This document shows positions 39,693 through 52,918 of a stretch of DNA of 64,000 nt, piece after piece. Both the position numbers and the translations under genes were made by a program. Each line of letters opens with the position of its first letter. The first letter of the stretch is position 1. Source of the DNA: Dimorphilus gyrociliatus (lineage: Eukaryota > Annelida > Polychaeta > Dinophilidae); NCBI GenBank assembly GCA_904063045.1, contig CAJFCJ010000004.1, positions 2,101,713 to 2,165,712 on the forward strand. The letters run 5' to 3'. Under the pieces are notes generated by a model. The model saw only the letters and a list, made by a program, of their open reading frames with translations, searched no databases and had not been told where the DNA came from.

Positions 39693-42600
39693 TTATCTAG
39701 CTAGCTCTATCCTTATCTTTGTCCCTCCCTCTATCTCCCTCCTCCGTCTTGTTCTTTTAATATTTTGTTCCGTCTCCACATACTAAGTATTCATTTATTG
39801 TATTAATGTGATGACGTACACTCGTTTCTATTTACCTTCCATTATTAGTCTTGTGTACAAATATGAATAGCAATAAGAAAAAATTATACTTACGTCGCCA
39901 TTCCAAACAAATCATTGAACATGTAATAAACGTAAAGCGGCTTATTATCCAAAGACCAAGGTGAAAAATCGAATTTTGTAATATTTTCACATTTTTCTGG
40001 AAGTGGGACATCAGCCAACCTATTCACTTCGTCTTCAACAGCTTGAGAATGATAACTTAAAACTTCTAAAGCAACTTTATACTTTTGCTCTGATCTTCTA
40101 ATTTTATCATATAACTTGGCATGATACAAAGCTAAGCCGCAATAAATTCCGAAACTTTCAAAAGCCTCCTCGTCGTCTTTTGTAAATATTCCATTCGATT
40201 TGTTCAGCATTTGAACCACTCCGATAATTCTGTTTTTATCAACATTATTTACGAATTAATAGACAAGAAATAAGATTGAAATTAATTACTTAAAAATATC
40301 TACTTAAAATCGATAATAATTGCATTTTTGTTATCTAATCTATACAAAAGATTGTTCCATTTGTAAGAGATAGCTCTAAGGCGTGGCTAAATATCGTTTT
40401 AACTTGAAAAGAAAATAACAGATAGAAAGAAGAGTAGGGAGGAGACTTAAACTTATGTTTTTTATTTCTAAAATCTATTAATAATGTAATTAAACAGTTA
40501 AAGTGTATGGATAATTTAACACTGTAATTAAGCTTTTGAGGGTGTAAACTAATCTAATATTCCATTCTGGAAATTATTGATAAAGTCTAAAGAAAGATAA
40601 TGTAATTTGTTACCAAAAATATTACTTATACTTATAAAAAAATCGTCTTCAATGACAACAACGTTAAATTAAAGCGAATACCAGCTAAAAGCATTTTATC
40701 AATACTTCCGCATTATAAGTATTTTTTTATAGAAAAACTCAAACTGACTGTCTTTGAAGGTGAATAGAGGCTCCTATACTTTTATACGCATATATAATAT
40801 ATGCATATACGTAAATTGTGTACGCATATATAGCCTTGTATTCTTTGTACTAGAGTAGGTATTGTAGGTATTGAGTTGAATGCCTTTTCATATGTATTAT
40901 ATGTAAAAGTATATAGATAGTGTATGAAAATGATCGCTATGCCTATGAAATGTATTTATCGCTGTATAGTATCTTTAGATGTATTCTATATCTTATATAC
41001 TAATATATGTATATATATATATATATATATATTATACCCCGCGTGTAAAATTAACAGGTGTATCTAATGGATAAGTAATCTCTTGTGCATTTCAAGAAAA
41101 CGGTTGATCTTGGTTCAAAAGCATAAGTCAATAAGAATATATAAAATTTAGGCAAGGGTAAATACTGTAGAAATATTTAACCCAATTAATCAACATTATC
41201 GCATGATTTTGTGATAAGCCCTGTCGTAGCTAAGACCTACTTTAAAACAGGAACGTTGCATTGACAAGCAGTAGCCACTCTTATAATGTTGATAATCTTA
41301 TCAACTAGATACTCTCTCCCTCAACAGTTTCTTTAACTGTAAGTTCTTTGTAAAGCATAGACTCTTTGATAGCCATATACCAAATGAAACAAGCTCATAA
41401 TTCTATCAAAGATATTAATGTTAACTTTACAGAATCATTCTACTGTTGCCTTACTTTTAGGAGAGAAATGATATTTTCTTCAAAGAAAGAAAACAATATA
41501 TTCATACATTTCTCTATTAAGTTATTTAAGCTATTCATTTTAAAACCTAAAATGGGTTTTACAGCACTAACACAATCTCAGATAGGCAATGTCTATATTG
41601 GTGTGAATGTGATATTGTTTTATGAGAGATCTCACAGAGAGCATCTATTATTTTCACTATTTTGAAAGTAAGAGGAGAGTCATAACTTGAAATAGTCTTT
41701 TGTGTGAGATTTTAGAGCTCACATATGTAATGTTTAAGGGGCATATATTCTGTATATATATATAGACTCTATATATAAAGGAAAACAATCAAATGCTACT
41801 ATGAATAAATACTTTACGTACTATATTTAAAAGCTAAAAACTTTTTCAATGTTTCTTATATAAGCTATATATAGAACATTTGTTATATATAAGGTATCTA
41901 TTCATATTTAAAACTACCTTCATTCCTTTACCAGTTTATGGATCAAAAACCTTTTATCTCTAACGTTATAGTTTGACGCATTTGATTAATTTACCTATTA
42001 AAATTCTTTCAAAGAGAGCTGACTCAAGCATGCTTTTTCTATTCCATTACTATTTTTAATATGACTATTAATTTAATAGATTATCTATTCAATTATTTCT
42101 TTTTACTTAGTACTTTGTATCAGTTATCCTTATTTGTCTGTTTCCTTTCTCTCTTACTTTGAATATCAATAACAAATGAATGTTAGGGTAACTTACGTTT
42201 TCTTCAATTTTATTGGCATACACAAAATTGTTTTAGTTGTATAACCAGTTTGAATATCGACTTGTCTATTAAATCTCTCATCGCTGTAGGCATCGTGGAT
42301 ATTTACAGTTTCACCAGTTGTAGCAACGTAGCCAGCAACGCCTTTGTCCATTGGAAATCTGTATTAGAATTATGAGATTGATAGATTTATTCCCTATACG
42401 ATTTGTTTCTAGATATAAAGCTAGGAAAGAGCTTGATTTAGAAAATTAAATAAAAATCACTAAGTAAAAATATTTATTCCTAAGAAAGAATTGATGTTAG
42501 CTTTGGCCAGTGCAAGACAATAGTACTGGTCGACCTTATTTCCTTTTGAATGGAGAGTGCAGTAGATTCCTTTTCGTCTGTACCCATATCGAATACTCTG

Positions 42601-45600
42601 GCATATAGTTGTCTGCTTTTATTATCCAATAAAAATAATGCCGTCCTGTCGGCTTGAACGAGTTTTTTGGCAAAATCCTGCAAATTTGCGGTGAGGTTAA
42701 GTGCAATTAAAAAGAATTCCAAAAATTAAGTGATTAGATCGTTATATAGGAATCTTTAATCGTCTTTTTCATTTCTATAGTATTCATTAATTATGTAGTT
42801 AATTAATTCTAGTTTGTATTGCATATAGGATGCCAGATATTTTCCTTTTTGTTACTTACTATTAAAAACTATTTATCAATGAAAGGTTTTGTAAGTTAAA
42901 GTACGATAAATTAGTCAATAGAAGAGAAAAGAGGTGAAGATAAATGTAAAGGACAAGAAACTGGAAAGAAAGAGAGAAAGAGAGAGAGAGAGAATAACTA
43001 AATTGAACAAGTGAGATAAAGGCGAGAAGCACAAATCAGAAGAGAATAAGGGGAAGTAGCATTCGTCAAAGTTCTTTAAAATGTGTACAGACAGAAAAAA
43101 TTTAGAAAACTGGCAAATTAAGCATTGGACTAAAATTTCGTGTACGTTTGTTAATTAATTTGTTAAAAACTAGTGTGTAATTTAAAAATAGACTCGTCTG
43201 TAAACATCAGTCGTGTAAATTATTCTCTTTTTTTTATTTCTCTCCCGTTTCCTCTTATATAATATTGTCTTAATAAGTATACAATGAAGAGTAAAAGGAA
43301 TGAGAAAATATATTAAAGTTACAGATAGAAATACAATTTCAAAGTAATATTTTATAAATGAAAGAAATATGATGGATAGAAAATTGATAAAACAAGTTGT
43401 CCAAAAAGAATTATATAAATTAGAATTGAACCTAAATCGTGCATGCAAACCTGACTTCTTTTCTGCTGACAGTTGAAAATTCAGTATCGAAAACACGCGC
43501 ATATAACTGCTTGTTGGTTTGATCAACGAGGAAAAGAGACGCCCTATCTGCGTTTACTAGAAACTGGGCTAATTTCTGAATAACTTTCACTTAAATTTTT
43601 CATAAAAATTTTATAAGAATAAGCCTTACTCACCATTATCTTCATGATTACTGTATCCATGGAAATATCTTGAAATATAGATCTGTTTAAATTATAAGCA
43701 AAAGAAAAAAAACGTTTAATTATGATTGCGATCTATTGATCATTAAAAGTTTATCCTTAAGAGCTTACTTGGCAACACTTAAAAGGAATTCGTTCAATTT
43801 TCTCTGTCTCGTCATATTGTAGTACATCTGTTAGCAGATTAAATACATTAGATCTTAATACATAATTGATGAAACAACACTAGAAAGCAGCAGACAACAT
43901 AATTAATCAATAAAATAGATGGATGTAGATGTCTAGAGAAAAAAAATAATAATTTTGTTTTATTAATAAAATAATCGCAATCAAACTTCATAATAATAAT
44001 AATGATAATGATAATAAAAAGAATAAATAAAACAAAGTAAGAGAGAAACGAAACTAATACGAAGATGAGGGGAAAAAAATAACAAAACAACAGTAATAAA
44101 AGTTAGTATTACGACGCCAATTTGATCATCAAAATGAAATAAAAAAAGAATTTTTTATATAAAAGATATATAAAATATTTTTTTTACCAAAAACAAAAAA
44201 TATTTTCGAGAATCTTTTTTTTTTAAAAAACAAAAAAAAGGAAATATTTATAAAAATAAAAAAAAGAAGAAGAGATCTATTTTTTTTTTAAAATAAAATA
44301 AAAGTGTACATTGCACAAATTGGGTCAAACCTGAGCAAAATTCACAACTAATTCTCCCCAAACTGTTAATTCTCCCGTTATCTAAAAAAATTAGTTAAAC
44401 ACAAAAAAAACTTAGCATTAAAATAATTAGAAAATTAGTATTGTTAAAATGGCTTTGAAGCTAAGACTATGGAACAATTGAAGATAACTAGGCAATTATT
44501 TCATGGCGAATAAAATAAAATTAAATTTTCTATTAAAGAAAATTAAATTAATTCACACTTTTAATTTTTTTTTATTGTCCTTTTATAATTGCCTAAAAAT
44601 CTCTATAGCGCCTTTTTTATAAGCACGATATCATACCTTTTGACACGGTAGAAGGTAATTTAAATGCGTTAATAATATTTCTCCTGACTGATTTTATATA
44701 AAAGAAGGTAAAAGAAATAGTAAAAAAACTTTTCATATATATATATAATTACATATAAATATCCAAATGTCTCATATTAATTTTTATACATATATATATA
44801 TAGAATACATATTTTTATGTTTCTTTTATATATAAAGTACAATATTCACCTCTTGTTCGTCCTCATTAAATGGTGTATGCCCAACAGTCCTGTATAATTC
44901 AATGACACCCAATAACTCTTCCGTGTCCAAATGAATAATAGGAAAGGCGAGAACAGATTGAGCACTTCCTCCATCATTTGCCGGACCTAATCCTTCAGGA
45001 TATCTATCATCCTAGATAAAAAGTAATTCGTAATAATTTATAATTGTCAACGTATCATGAAAATCGTTAAATTCCATTGTAATACTAACTATAATATGCT
45101 ATCTCTATTTTATATTGAAAAGAGAGACAATAGACTATTAAATAATACTATATAAACAACTAAAAACGGAAAAGGATGAATATATATGCTTTAAGAAAAA
45201 GTACGAAATCCGATAACTTACTTAAAGAAAAAAAATAAGAATCCTATTATAGCTAAAAATGATTAATCTATTAGATTAACAAAAATATATTTACCCCAAG
45301 AATTTCATCAACCCTCGTTGTTTTCCTTACATGAGCAACAAAGGCGGCCAGACAACTTCCTTCGCCAACGTCTCGGACCAAAGGAGAAACCGATCGATCA
45401 CTATTATTACGCAATAGAATTAGAGGAAGAGAGATAGATAAATATATAGATGGATAGATAGATAGATGATTAGATAGATAGACGGCTATATAGATAGATG
45501 GTTAGATAGAGCGGAAGAGAGTAAAAGAAAGAGAGAGAGAGAGAGTAGGAGGGATGGAATGAAAGATAAAAAACAAATAAGATATATATATATATATATG

Positions 45601-48600
45601 CAGAGAGAAAGAGAGAGAGTGATGAAAAAAGAACATTTCAAATAATGTAAAAGCAGAAAAAGTAAAATATATAAACAATGAAAAAGTAGTAAATAACCTG
45701 AATTTTTCAGTAAAGTAATATATCTGGTTAGTGCTGCTATCGCACATGTACAAATTTCCTCCATCTGCGTTGATTGCTGTTTCCATGTATAATACATTTA
45801 TAATTTATTAATTATGAATTATTTAGACATTTTACCTTTAGCTACAGTTTGAGATAATTCGTATAAAAGGAAGGCTTGATTAGGCTGTTGCCAGATATTT
45901 TTTGTTAATTGAGCTAAATGTTGGCATTTTTCGACCTGTATAAGAATTTAATAGTATGGACAGGATATAAAAAAATAATAATCAATCTTTCTTTTCGTGA
46001 TGAAACCTTTTCCGTATCTTCGAGAGAACTTTCATTTCCAGAAGTATTTTTGTCTTTTTCTGCATTGTAATCTTCTAGTAAAATAACAAAGACATCATTC
46101 ATATTAATATATGTATGTGTTGTAAATTGTGAAAATAAATTACCGTTGATTTGTCTATAACGTTTTTTAACCCAATTTTCAACTATATCCGGTGGTACAT
46201 GTCGAAAAATATATTTTTCTAAAAATTCCGGATGCTCCTTCAAGTAAATTTTTACTGAATCTTCGTTCATTTCTGTATAATAACAAAAATTAATTGATTA
46301 AATTTACAAGTAAGAATTTTGATCCTTTGATGAAATTAATGAATCAATTGAACAATCGATAATCAAGTATTTCTCCATTCAGGAGAGATTTCTAGCTAAG
46401 CAATATTGGATTTATGTTAATTAGTTTGATTGATTCATTTTTCTTAGTAATTTAATTGAAATTTTAATTAAAAACGTTATGACCAACTCTATTGATTTCA
46501 ACTTGGGTTTCGGAATATTTTATACGCGACCGTAGAGTAAAATGTTTCGTTTTATCCGTCACTAGCTAAGGCCGAATATTTTATGCCGGACAAGGACGAT
46601 TGTTCACTATAGCGATGAATTTGTCATACTAATCTTTGATAATTCGCTAGTAGATTAAAAGGCCTATTTTTTTTTTAAATGTAAAAACACTTAACTTCTC
46701 TATACATGCTTAGCGCTAATATACAAACACTTTCCCGCTAAGTTCTTGTTTAAGTTAAGTATTTAATTCAGTACATTGAATTATACCGAAAGTTTAAATA
46801 ACTTAATAGTGGAAAACGAAAGAGAATGTGAGAAGAAAATAGAGATTTTTAAAAAGTTAGAAAGGGTAAGCGTATTATTATTTCTTTTTATTAAAAATAT
46901 CATGTTAATCAATCTACGCCTCTATCCATCTTTATTAATATAAAGAATGTTGCGGGATAGGGGTGCGGGCGCAGGGGTAAGAGGGAAACTAATAAGATAT
47001 TTTAGGAACGAAATAGCTGTCGGTATTTTTGGAAAGGAAAAAGAAGTATTGTTGAAAAGTTCTGTTAGAAGACGAGAACAAGGGAGAGAAAGAGAGAGAG
47101 GCGTGGGGAGGAGAAGGAAAAAAAGAAAAGTAATCACTTTACTATACACCTCCATTTAAATGGATTGAAAACATATAAAATCAATTCATTAAATAACGAT
47201 ATTTTAAAGATATTTTAAAAAGATTAAAATGTTCTCTTTTCCTAGTTAATTGATTTATAAAAAATGATGACATATAAAACTGTCGAGGAACCTGTAAAAG
47301 CTCTTAAAATATTTGTCTAGGCTCTCTGTCTTAAGCCTAGATGACTGTAAATATAATCAATAACTTTTCATTACAAACAACAATGTAAAAAAAGAAACTA
47401 CAAGTAGAATAAGCATAAAAAAATTGAGAGTGAGAGAGACAGAGAGAAGAAAAAAACGAAAGAAAAAGAGAAAAAAAAAAAGGAGTACAAAAGAAAACTT
47501 GCACCTTACCAACTCTCTTTTAATAAAAGAAACGCAAAAGTAAAGTCACCAAGACACTCTAATCCCTTCTTCAAAACATATTTTCACTAAAATTGAATTG
47601 TCCATTCAACGAATAGGTCTGGTTGTTGAAAATATCTAACGTATGTTACATATATGTTATTACAGATACATATATGTAGTTGTAATATCTAACTAGGTAT
47701 ATTTGCGAAGATAAAAAAGACACAAGTTGGGATAATAACAATCTCTGCTAGCTTTTATCTACAGAGCACTTGATATCTGATAGCTAGTAATTTTTCACAA
47801 GGCATTTTTAGGATACACAGTAAGAGAGAGTTAGTCTTTCTACTTTGCTAATTACACCTAACTTTGCCCTAAACTGTCGTTGAATGTTGAAAAAGAGATT
47901 ATTCCATTACAAAAGAATATTTCACTCACCTCTATTCGAATTGTGTAGGCCATTCAGCGGTTGACCTGAATGTATTGCTCCGGATTAGACAAGGATTAAT
48001 AAAAGAAATTAAAAATAAAGAAAAGAGAAGAAATAGAAGAAAACCTTCAGATTTTCTTCTTTATAGAAAATTTATATATTATCAATAAAGAAACTATTTA
48101 ATTGATATGAGATAAGAGTTAGTCGCTTATTAATTTTTACTACTACCGTATGTTTTTCAAATTGTGATCAAACTATATATTTAACCGAATGTCAATAAAC
48201 AGGTGCTAAATCACAACGTCAGGTTAGAGCTCAGTAGCATAGTCGATATTGAATAGGTTGATATATGATTAGTTAAAGTCATTACAGTTTTATAAAAATA
48301 ATACAATTGTGCAGATAAACATATTCCTCTATTATTAAGATATTATCAATATCATATATATATATATATATATTATTTATTACTAAGAGCGAATACTCTG
48401 TTTTGCACAGTTTTTCTTATAAACAGCATATCTACTTGCATATATACTCTATATAACAGAGTTTAATTGTAAATATAGCTTGTATTTTTAACCAACCGTT
48501 TTACGATGATATTAATAAGTTTAATAGATTAATTTATCATCAAAAGTCCTTTTCTTTTAGAAACAAACACCATTCGTCTTATAAGATATACTTCCAAAGG

Positions 48601-50532
48601 CTAGCATGTGGTATTGTAATTTTTCGAACACGTTGATTAATTAAGTACTTAATAAATAGGCCTAGATTGCATTTAAGTATGTCTTTGCTATTAGAAATTT
48701 TATTTTTTACGGCTTTACCTTAATCTTGATTATAGAATATATTGAGTTATTCAAAATTGCAAAACTGGAAAAATTCAATTGTTATAAAAGAAAGATGAAA
48801 GGCCGCCTACTCATTAACCTTGCGTACAGATTATTAAATTAGTGGAAAGAAAATTAATCTATTCTTATGGCAACAACGAAAAATGTCTATAAGAAAACTT
48901 AGTTATATATATATATATAGATATAATAGCTAAATTGCCAAGGGTTCTTCTTTAAGAAATATACTATTATTCGTATAACCCTTTAAATTCCCTTTATCCT
49001 CTATTTTTCTTTCTTTCTGTTTGTTTTTTATTTTTTAACTACCCCCTTCATAAATTTTTGGTGTGTTTTCGTCTATCGTCTATTCAATTTTTACTATTTT
49101 CATTTGTTTTTTAATGCTAAAAAAAACGAAATAATAATAATAAAAACAACAACAACATACAAAATAGTCTATGTTTTTTAATTCTACTTTGTTAGCCTTT
49201 GTAAACTTTTCTTTTAATACAAACAACGTATGGCTTAAAAGTAAAAGTAAACTTTTGAAAATCTCCATCAACAAATGAGAAAAGAAATACTGACACGTTA
49301 ACACGTTAGCTTATCCTTACACTATTATTAAATAAGCTATGACGCAACGAAGAGAAAATATATATATATATACTAATATATATTTATATGAAAGTATATC
49401 TAAGACATAATTTATTGAAAGATTAAAATATTATATAAATAAATAACATTTATTTTTTATTATACTATTTAAATAATAATTCAAGATTGACCTGTTTTTT
49501 TTTCTTTTCTTTTGCTGTTAGCTTTTTTTACCGATTGTTATACTTAGTTGATTTTTAACGCAGATATTAACCAATCGTTACAAAACCTACAAATATAATG
49601 TTCTGTTGAGAGGTTTTAGGCATTTAGTTTACAGTATTTTTACCCCCCTTAAAGGTAAAAATAGGAACAATACATTGAGGTGACGTAAATGCTTTTAATT
49701 TCGTTTCCTTATCTGACAGGATATGAATGAGTTTGTGTGAAATTACAAGTGTCGATATTAAGCCTTTCTATCACTCGTCATAACAATTTTCCAACTTGAT
49801 TTCCAACCAAAAATAAATTAACCTTTTAACTACGATTTCCTTTGCTTTACTTTCTCTTCCATTCTCATTTTTACCTACACTTTCTATCCATTTTAACAAT
49901 TTGTATGGCTTATTTGCCTGTTAAATTTTGACTAAACTTTAATCTTTATTAAGAAAGCTACCATTAACGAAATTAAGACAGCTAGGTCTACAAAAGATAT
50001 CCACTCACTAAATGGAGGGATTAATTAGGGCAAGACACAATCAGTGAACTGATTTTCAGACAGTTTTTGTAAAAAAAAATAATAAAAAACTATTAAATTT
50101 CTACTTATCAAATGGTATCAGGTATGTAATTCTATTAAAAGGTGTACACTAAAAGAATTCAATTCTTTTTTGTTGTCTAAAATATGATTTGACATTCGGT
50201 GTTAAGTTGAAAATAGTAAGTAAATTTGTATATTCCTATCGAAAAGCAGCTTTTCAGGCTTTATAAGTTACGTAAAATTACTTAATGCGTTCAATCGTAA
50301 CAAAACTTTGCGATCGTATTTAAATTAGTTTTAAAAGAGAATAAACTGATGCTAAAAACTTACCAGTTACCATCATATCATTATTCCTCCTAGGCGATCT
50401 TGGATTTAGCACTGGTCCTGGTCCAGGCGATGTTACGCCCGGGCTTACCGCCCCTCTCCTAGCAGCACCCGGAAGAGGGGGTAATCTTCTAGTATGCATT
50501 TGTCTTGACGGACTACTCATCAGCAATGACAC
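36760..50532 (-). CDS. Pde10: PDE10-type cAMP/cGMP phosphodiesterase with alternative exon pairs
   Basis: Minus-strand exons in transcript order: 50364-50532, 47930-47965 (optional), 46144-46272, 46007-46074, 45836-45935, 45698-45776, 45295-45400, 44850-45011, 44331-44381, 43769-43827, 43634-43682, then 43451-43575 or 42535-42677, 42197-42358, 39894-40229, 39267-39417, 39046-39201, 38354-38526, then 38063-38174 or 37791-37902, and 36760-36933. Phases close throughout, giving about 798-804 residues. The N-terminal helix [16 protein letters not shown] matches the PDE10 family. GAF-A (…ILGDDRYPEG, VIELYR) and GAF-B ([23 protein letters not shown]-like) precede the HD-type catalytic domain with [26 protein letters not shown] and ATDLALFF, the metal-binding set. 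It hydrolyses cyclic nucleotides. The tail ([18 protein letters not shown]) resembles PDE10A more than PDE5/11. In the second catalytic exon pair both copies keep the metal-binding Asp. Confidence 0.93.
37791..37902 (-). CDS. PDE10 catalytic alternative exon B
   Basis: This 112-base exon has acceptor TTGCGCAG|C (preceded by a long T tract) and donor CAG|GTGCTT. It enters in phase 2 and exits in phase 0, and encodes 37 full residues around [13 protein letters not shown]. It occupies the same protein position as the exon at 38063-38174, has the same length and phases, and shares 17 of 37 residues with it. The metal-binding Asp, the KPW and the EEFW motifs are kept, but the residues lining the pocket after DLC differ (SMY instead of ANM). 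Confidence 0.85.
38063..38174 (-). CDS. PDE10 catalytic alternative exon A
   Basis: This 112-base exon has acceptor ATCCAG|C and donor CAG|GTTAGA. It enters in phase 2 and exits in phase 0, and encodes 37 full residues around [13 protein letters not shown]. It follows exon 38354-38526 (ending …NENC plus two bases of Arg) and joins the last exon at [10 protein letters not shown]. It is slightly closer to the general PDE consensus (MTxCDL) than exon B. Confidence 0.88.
40230..42196 (-). other. 2-kb intron of PDE10
   Basis: This AT-rich intron separates the last GAF-B exon from the exon leading into the catalytic domain. It holds a TA microsatellite near 41008-41032. An open plus-strand frame at 41366-41665 looks like chance. 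No extra exon copy was found. Confidence 0.65.
42535..42677 (-). CDS. PDE10 GAF-B alternative exon D (long form)
   Basis: This 143-base exon has acceptor TTGCAG|GAT and a weak donor AAG|GTCGAC. It enters in phase 0 and exits in phase 2. It encodes [20 protein letters not shown]… through [12 protein letters not shown]…QKEI, the first strands of GAF-B. It is the version closest in length to the vertebrate PDE10A GAF-B. Confidence 0.85.
43451..43575 (-). CDS. PDE10 GAF-B alternative exon C (short form)
   Basis: This 125-base exon has acceptor TATTCAG|AAA and donor CAG|GTTTGC. It enters in phase 0 and exits in phase 2. It encodes [20 protein letters not shown]… through [15 protein letters not shown]. 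Relative to exon D it lacks six residues in the loop after RVFD. Both forms keep the ADR, LFL and QLYARVFD landmarks. Confidence 0.85.
45437..45545. repeat. (GATA)n and (GA)n cluster in a PDE10 intron
   Basis: Imperfect GATA/GATG tetranucleotide repeats run from about 45437 to 45512, followed by GA repeats. This lies within the 297-base intron between two GAF-A exons. Confidence 0.9.
46273..50363 (-). other. Long 5' intron(s) of PDE10 containing a candidate microexon
   Basis: About 4 kb separate the first coding exon (50364-50532) from the conserved N-terminal exon. It is AT-rich with low-complexity stretches and no other gene. One well-bordered 36-base exon (47930-47965) lies inside. An acceptor two bases upstream of the ATG at 46270 shows that the conserved exon is spliced to something upstream. 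Confidence 0.65.
47930..47965 (-). CDS. Candidate 36-base cassette exon of PDE10
   Basis: The sequence is flanked by ACATTCAG and GTGAGT. It enters and exits in phase 1, matching the donor phase of the first exon and the acceptor phase of the conserved exon. It encodes [11 protein letters not shown] between split Gly and Glu codons. Including or skipping it keeps the frame. Confidence 0.55.
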
Positions 50533-50567
50533 TACTTCAACACGGGCGTCATGGAAACGAGAAAATG

Positions 50568-50580
50568 GTCGCCTAGCAAC
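50568..50580. promoter_or_regulatory. RFX X-box upstream of PDE10
   Basis: GTCGCC-T-AGCAAC fits the X-box consensus GTNRCC-N(0-3)-RGYAAC exactly. It ends 36 bases before the first ATG of the PDE10 gene. RFX sites of this kind at this distance mark ciliary and sensory-neuron genes in animals. Confidence 0.6.
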
Positions 50581-52875
50581 GTATAAATTTTTTTGTGCTT
50601 TATTGAATCACCTGCTGCATCTTAGATGGCGTTTGCAAGCAAAACGATTATCTTCTATTTTTCCACAGCACAAAATAAACAGATTAAGTAAGTTTCCGGT
50701 TAGAATATTGCTCAAAAGGAGAAAACAGAAGAAAACGGAAAAAATGAATAATTAAAGGGAGAAAGAACAATCTGCGGGAAAGGGAGAAAAATCGCTGCAT
50801 ACATCAAGAATTATTGATCAATAAAGGAAAAAGGCGCCACACACAGCAATATTGGCGTAAGCAAGTTATTTAAAGCGAAGACAACTTAAAAGCTCAATTT
50901 TCTCCTTACCTGCCACTTTTTCCATCCATATTTTCTAGAAAAAAAACTGTAAAGAGAATGTTCAAATATTTTTCATAAAGACCATTTTAGAGACAACCAA
51001 AAAAACACTTGCGCAAAACCTATATGTTCTGGAGGCGATTCAATTGCATTGTGTGAATAAAAATGTGATCAATTTGTAATTATGGCCTTTTGAGAGTATT
51101 GTAGTACTTTTATGGTTTTCTGATATTGATTATGCGTATAATTTCTTCTTTCAATCAATTATTGGTAAATACGCGACACATATATAAATATATTTCCTTA
51201 TGTGTTGACATGCATTAAAGTATATACATCAATAAACATATATATATTATATATATAATCACTAATCTATACTATTTCTTAGTTAATAAATGTATAATCG
51301 TATCTTTCTTAGTAACACAGATTCAAATATATATCTTACCATATATTTTATAAATATACTAAGTTCTTATTCACCTGAATATACCTTAAATATACTTATT
51401 ATACAGTTTCAACATAGTTTTCTGCTCAAACTTTTTATATAAACAGGAAGTTCTATATATCATAATGCCTATGTTTTTCTCAAATTTACCTTTGAATTTT
51501 AGCTCACCATACGTCAGACCGTTAATGCTTACATTGAAAAATATTAACAAACATTACATAGTAGTCCATAAGGACAAAAGGTGTCGCCACATTATGACCT
51601 TACTTTTTTCATGTCAATTCAGTTTACTATTTATTTCAATTATTGAATAACTTAAATGTATTCTATCTAATGTACTTGCACAGATTTTTGACTAAATCTG
51701 CAATAGTTACTTGTTCTATGTCCAGTTTTTGAAAGTTTTCTCAGAGAGTTTGTCACGCAGATTTTCAAAGATCAAATTTCAATTACGAAATTACTTGCGA
51801 AACAACTTTTGCTAAAAGTGAATAAATTAACAAAAAAGCTCTTTCATTGGATACTTAACAATAGTTAATTTGTATATATATATGTGTATTATATTGTATA
51901 TTATAACTATATATAAAAGCCAAGGAAATTATGAATATTTATTGATTGAAATCAACACTGAAAATGACGTAAACGACCTGTAATTTGCAAGTTATATTAA
52001 GTAAAATACTGTGTTTATTATTCTAAACTTGCACGTATTGATATAATGCAAAAGGGATACTATATCAAAACTGTCTTTTTATGGTTCACCTATAAAGAGT
52101 AACCTGAAAGATGGAAAAAGCTATTTATATTTTCATATACAGTAAATTATATAGTAAACACTTAGGAAATAAAAAACAATTTTGTTAGTGATTTGAAATA
52201 TGAAGTCAATCTATAACTTAAAGCTGACTAAGCGAAAACTTTCCATTAATTTAATATACATTATAAGAAATAGCAAAAGTAAATATTTGAAACAAATGGA
52301 TGACTATGAAATTATTATTTAATTGTAAATTGTTCGATTAGGAGTTGTAATCTTTTAGTAAAACATTAAAAATGAATTAAATAATAATCTTTATAATTTA
52401 ATTTTATTACTTAAACCTAATTTTAGTAAATTTAATAACTTTTACATAATAGTTTGTCATATTACTAATTCTTAATTGACCTATCAAAACAACACCCTAG
52501 AATGTTATTGTAACGAGTTGAAATTGCTGTAAAAGCCATTTTTTCAATGTGAAAGTTTTACAATTTTGACAGAATGCAATTGCTTTCCGTTACCTCTAAT
52601 GGAAGGAAAATCGAAAGAAATCGATAAATTACAAACAAATTTTATGATAAGATAAAATGACGATAAATTAGAGATAAACTGCAAAAATGATAAGATTACA
52701 AGAGAAAAATGCAAAAGCAGCGAATATACCGTAAGGAAAAAATGCATTAAATGCAGATTAGAAATATGATAAGTAAAAAACTCTGAAAGAGATAAAATAG
52801 AGAGAGGAACTTCCATTAAATAATTGTAAAACTGCTATTTGATAAAAAAGATATGTATATATTGTATATACATAT

Positions 52876-52876
52876 A

Positions 52877-52914
<38 letters not shown>
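52876..52914. repeat. (TA)n tract with TATACTGTATA motif
   Basis: TATACTGTATATAT leads into about 16 TA units, directly abutting the duplicated element that follows. Confidence 0.9.
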
Positions 52915-52915
<1 letters not shown>

Positions 52916-52918
52916 ATG

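Noticed and set aside
43182-44090. Minus-strand open frames around the GAF-B exons
   Set aside because: Apart from the true exons they run into introns with low-complexity, hydrophobic translations (poly-Ile, poly-Phe).
45486-45797. A 103-residue open frame on the minus strand
   Set aside because: Only its first ~27 codons, in the neighbouring frame, are a PDE10 exon. The rest is translation of GA and GATA repeats.
36760-50532. PDE5 or PDE11 as the identity of the phosphodiesterase
   Set aside because: The N-terminal helix, the YHNWEHA…[10 protein letters not shown] segment and the LPCY…LTEI-like tail fit PDE10 better. The GAF features alone would not decide.
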